This document shows positions 62,986 through 64,000 of a stretch of 64,000 nt of DNA, in pieces. Position 1 is the first letter of the stretch; the number at the start of each line of letters is the position of its first letter. Position numbers and translations under genes: made by a program. Where the stretch lies: assembly GCF_009730915.1 (NCBI RefSeq), contig NC_052484.1, forward strand, positions 806,001-870,000. Direction: 5' to 3'. The notes under the pieces are model-generated. The model was not told the DNA's origin. It made no database searches and saw only the letters and a program-made list of their open reading frames with translations. This DNA is from Dioscorea cayenensis subsp. rotundata (Eukaryota > Streptophyta > Magnoliopsida > Dioscoreales > Dioscoreaceae).

Positions 62986-64000
62986 ATATATATACAAATT
63001 TTGCTGAGATAAACAACTATATGTCCCACTAGAAATGATATTTTAAGTTTACCATAAGTAAACTTACATGCATTTAAAGACAATGGAAATAATTGAAGTT
63101 ACAACAAAGAGTTGCACATAATTGTCCCTCACTTGCAACCAAACTCTCCTTGAAGTTTGTGGCATGAGTTTAAATTTTTTGAGCCTGAAACTTTTGAGTC
63201 TGTGTGTTTCTTTCTTTTCTATTTTTGTTTTTTTATTGTATTTGTCCTCCAGTGCCAGTTAAGAGAGGGCCCTCTTATCATCCCAAAGGCTGCAAACATG
63301 CAATAAACTATGGGATCTTCAGATAGTGCTACTCATTTTCTGCTACTCTATCATTGAACTTGGTCAGATCTTTGGATCCTTTTACACAGTTCTACTTTTT
63401 ATTCTTCTTTTTATATCTAAGGTTCACTCTTCTTTTCAATTTAATGATGGGGTGGACTTGCTTGCCTATCCTGGTTTTCTACAACCCTTGTTTTGTTCTT
63501 TATTTTTATTTATACTATTACTGACTTGTCTGAAATGTTTTCATAGTTAGTGGTGGGTTTTTTTAGTTTTTGAATATAGTTAACATGAGTGCATTTGATT
63601 GGAATTTCTCAGACTTAAACTCATCATTAGTTCTGTGAATAAATTTGTATGGCTTACCTCTTAACTTTACAACTTATTCATGGTACAACCAACCAAGATA
63701 TGTTATTTAGTTGCTGGACAAATCAAGAAGGTTAGATTACTTTCAAATGTTTGATTTATATTTTGTTAGTTTAATACAATAATTTTAGGTACAACATAGC
63801 TTTACTTTGAACTAGATACATCCTCCTCAAGAGAAATTTGCCACAAGATTATTCATTAAATTTTCTTGACAAGAGAAAGTATTGGTGGCATCTTTATATG
63901 GTTTAATGTTATTTGTATGAGATAGGTTTATTGTGGTCAATTTTATTTTATTTTATGTTTTTAGTTTTGAGGCTTTTTTTTTAAAAATAATGCAATTTTA
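62986..64000. other. AT-rich spacer to the window end
   Basis: No gene is supported. The 74-codon plus-strand frame at 63326-63550 is a hydrophobic Leu/Phe-rich translation of T-rich DNA with no family signal. Confidence 0.45.

Noticed and set aside
1..64000. CRISPR arrays, bacterial operons, tRNA or rRNA genes
   Set aside because: The window is plant nuclear DNA. No spaced direct-repeat array, rRNA segment or convincing tRNA cloverleaf was noticed by eye; a covariance-model scan was not possible.

Overview
This window is nuclear DNA of a flowering plant. The genes carry many GT-AG introns, the encoded proteins belong to plant-specific or plant-typical families (R2R3-MYB, LEUNIG_HOMOLOG, XBAT35, PRT1, SEC24A/B type), and the spacers are very AT-rich, with long (TA)n runs, MITE-like elements and degraded retroelements. 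A run of exactly 1000 N at 27978-28977 marks a scaffold gap. The sequence alone does not fix the species; a non-grass, AT-rich genome fits best. All exon models below were assembled by eye from splice sites, reading phase and remembered family consensus, with no database search.

Layout, left to right. 1-5.7 kb: AT-rich spacer with a nested transposon-like insertion (2505-4060) and a foldback MITE. 6032-6939 (+): a three-exon R2R3-MYB of subgroup 2 (MYB13/14/15 type) with two W-boxes upstream. 8592-9112 (-): the last two exons of a cytosolic malate dehydrogenase gene, truncated at the 5' side. 10.3-11.3 kb: LTR-like and LINE remnants. 12272-12700 (-): a small DUF761 protein. 14.0-21.7 kb (+): a complete SEC24 COPII coat gene with a 5'UTR intron, a coding 180-bp triplication and a GC-AG intron. 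22710-25117 (+): an XBAT35-like ankyrin/RING ubiquitin ligase with an apparent one-base frameshift in exon 6.

25.2-41.4 kb is gene-poor and holds the gap. Its most unusual content is a decayed NTF2-RRM (G3BP-like) gene at about 36.1-39.3 kb. It is preceded by at least six broken tandem copies of its RRM exon block (33.9-35.8 kb). 41462-50301 (-): a complete 17-exon LEUNIG_HOMOLOG corepressor gene. 51530-51972: a clean hAT-type MITE with an 8-bp target-site duplication. 53859-59182 (+): PRT1, an N-degron E3 ligase with two RINGs and a ZZ finger, driven by a very compact promoter. 59.2-64 kb: spacer with another foldback MITE.

The genes are functionally unrelated neighbours (transcription, secretion, ubiquitylation), as is normal for a plant chromosome. 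I found no evidence of a novel multi-gene system. The observations most worth checking are the RRM block array, the in-frame SEC24 repeat expansion, the XBAT35 frameshift, the GC-AG intron and the MITE families.
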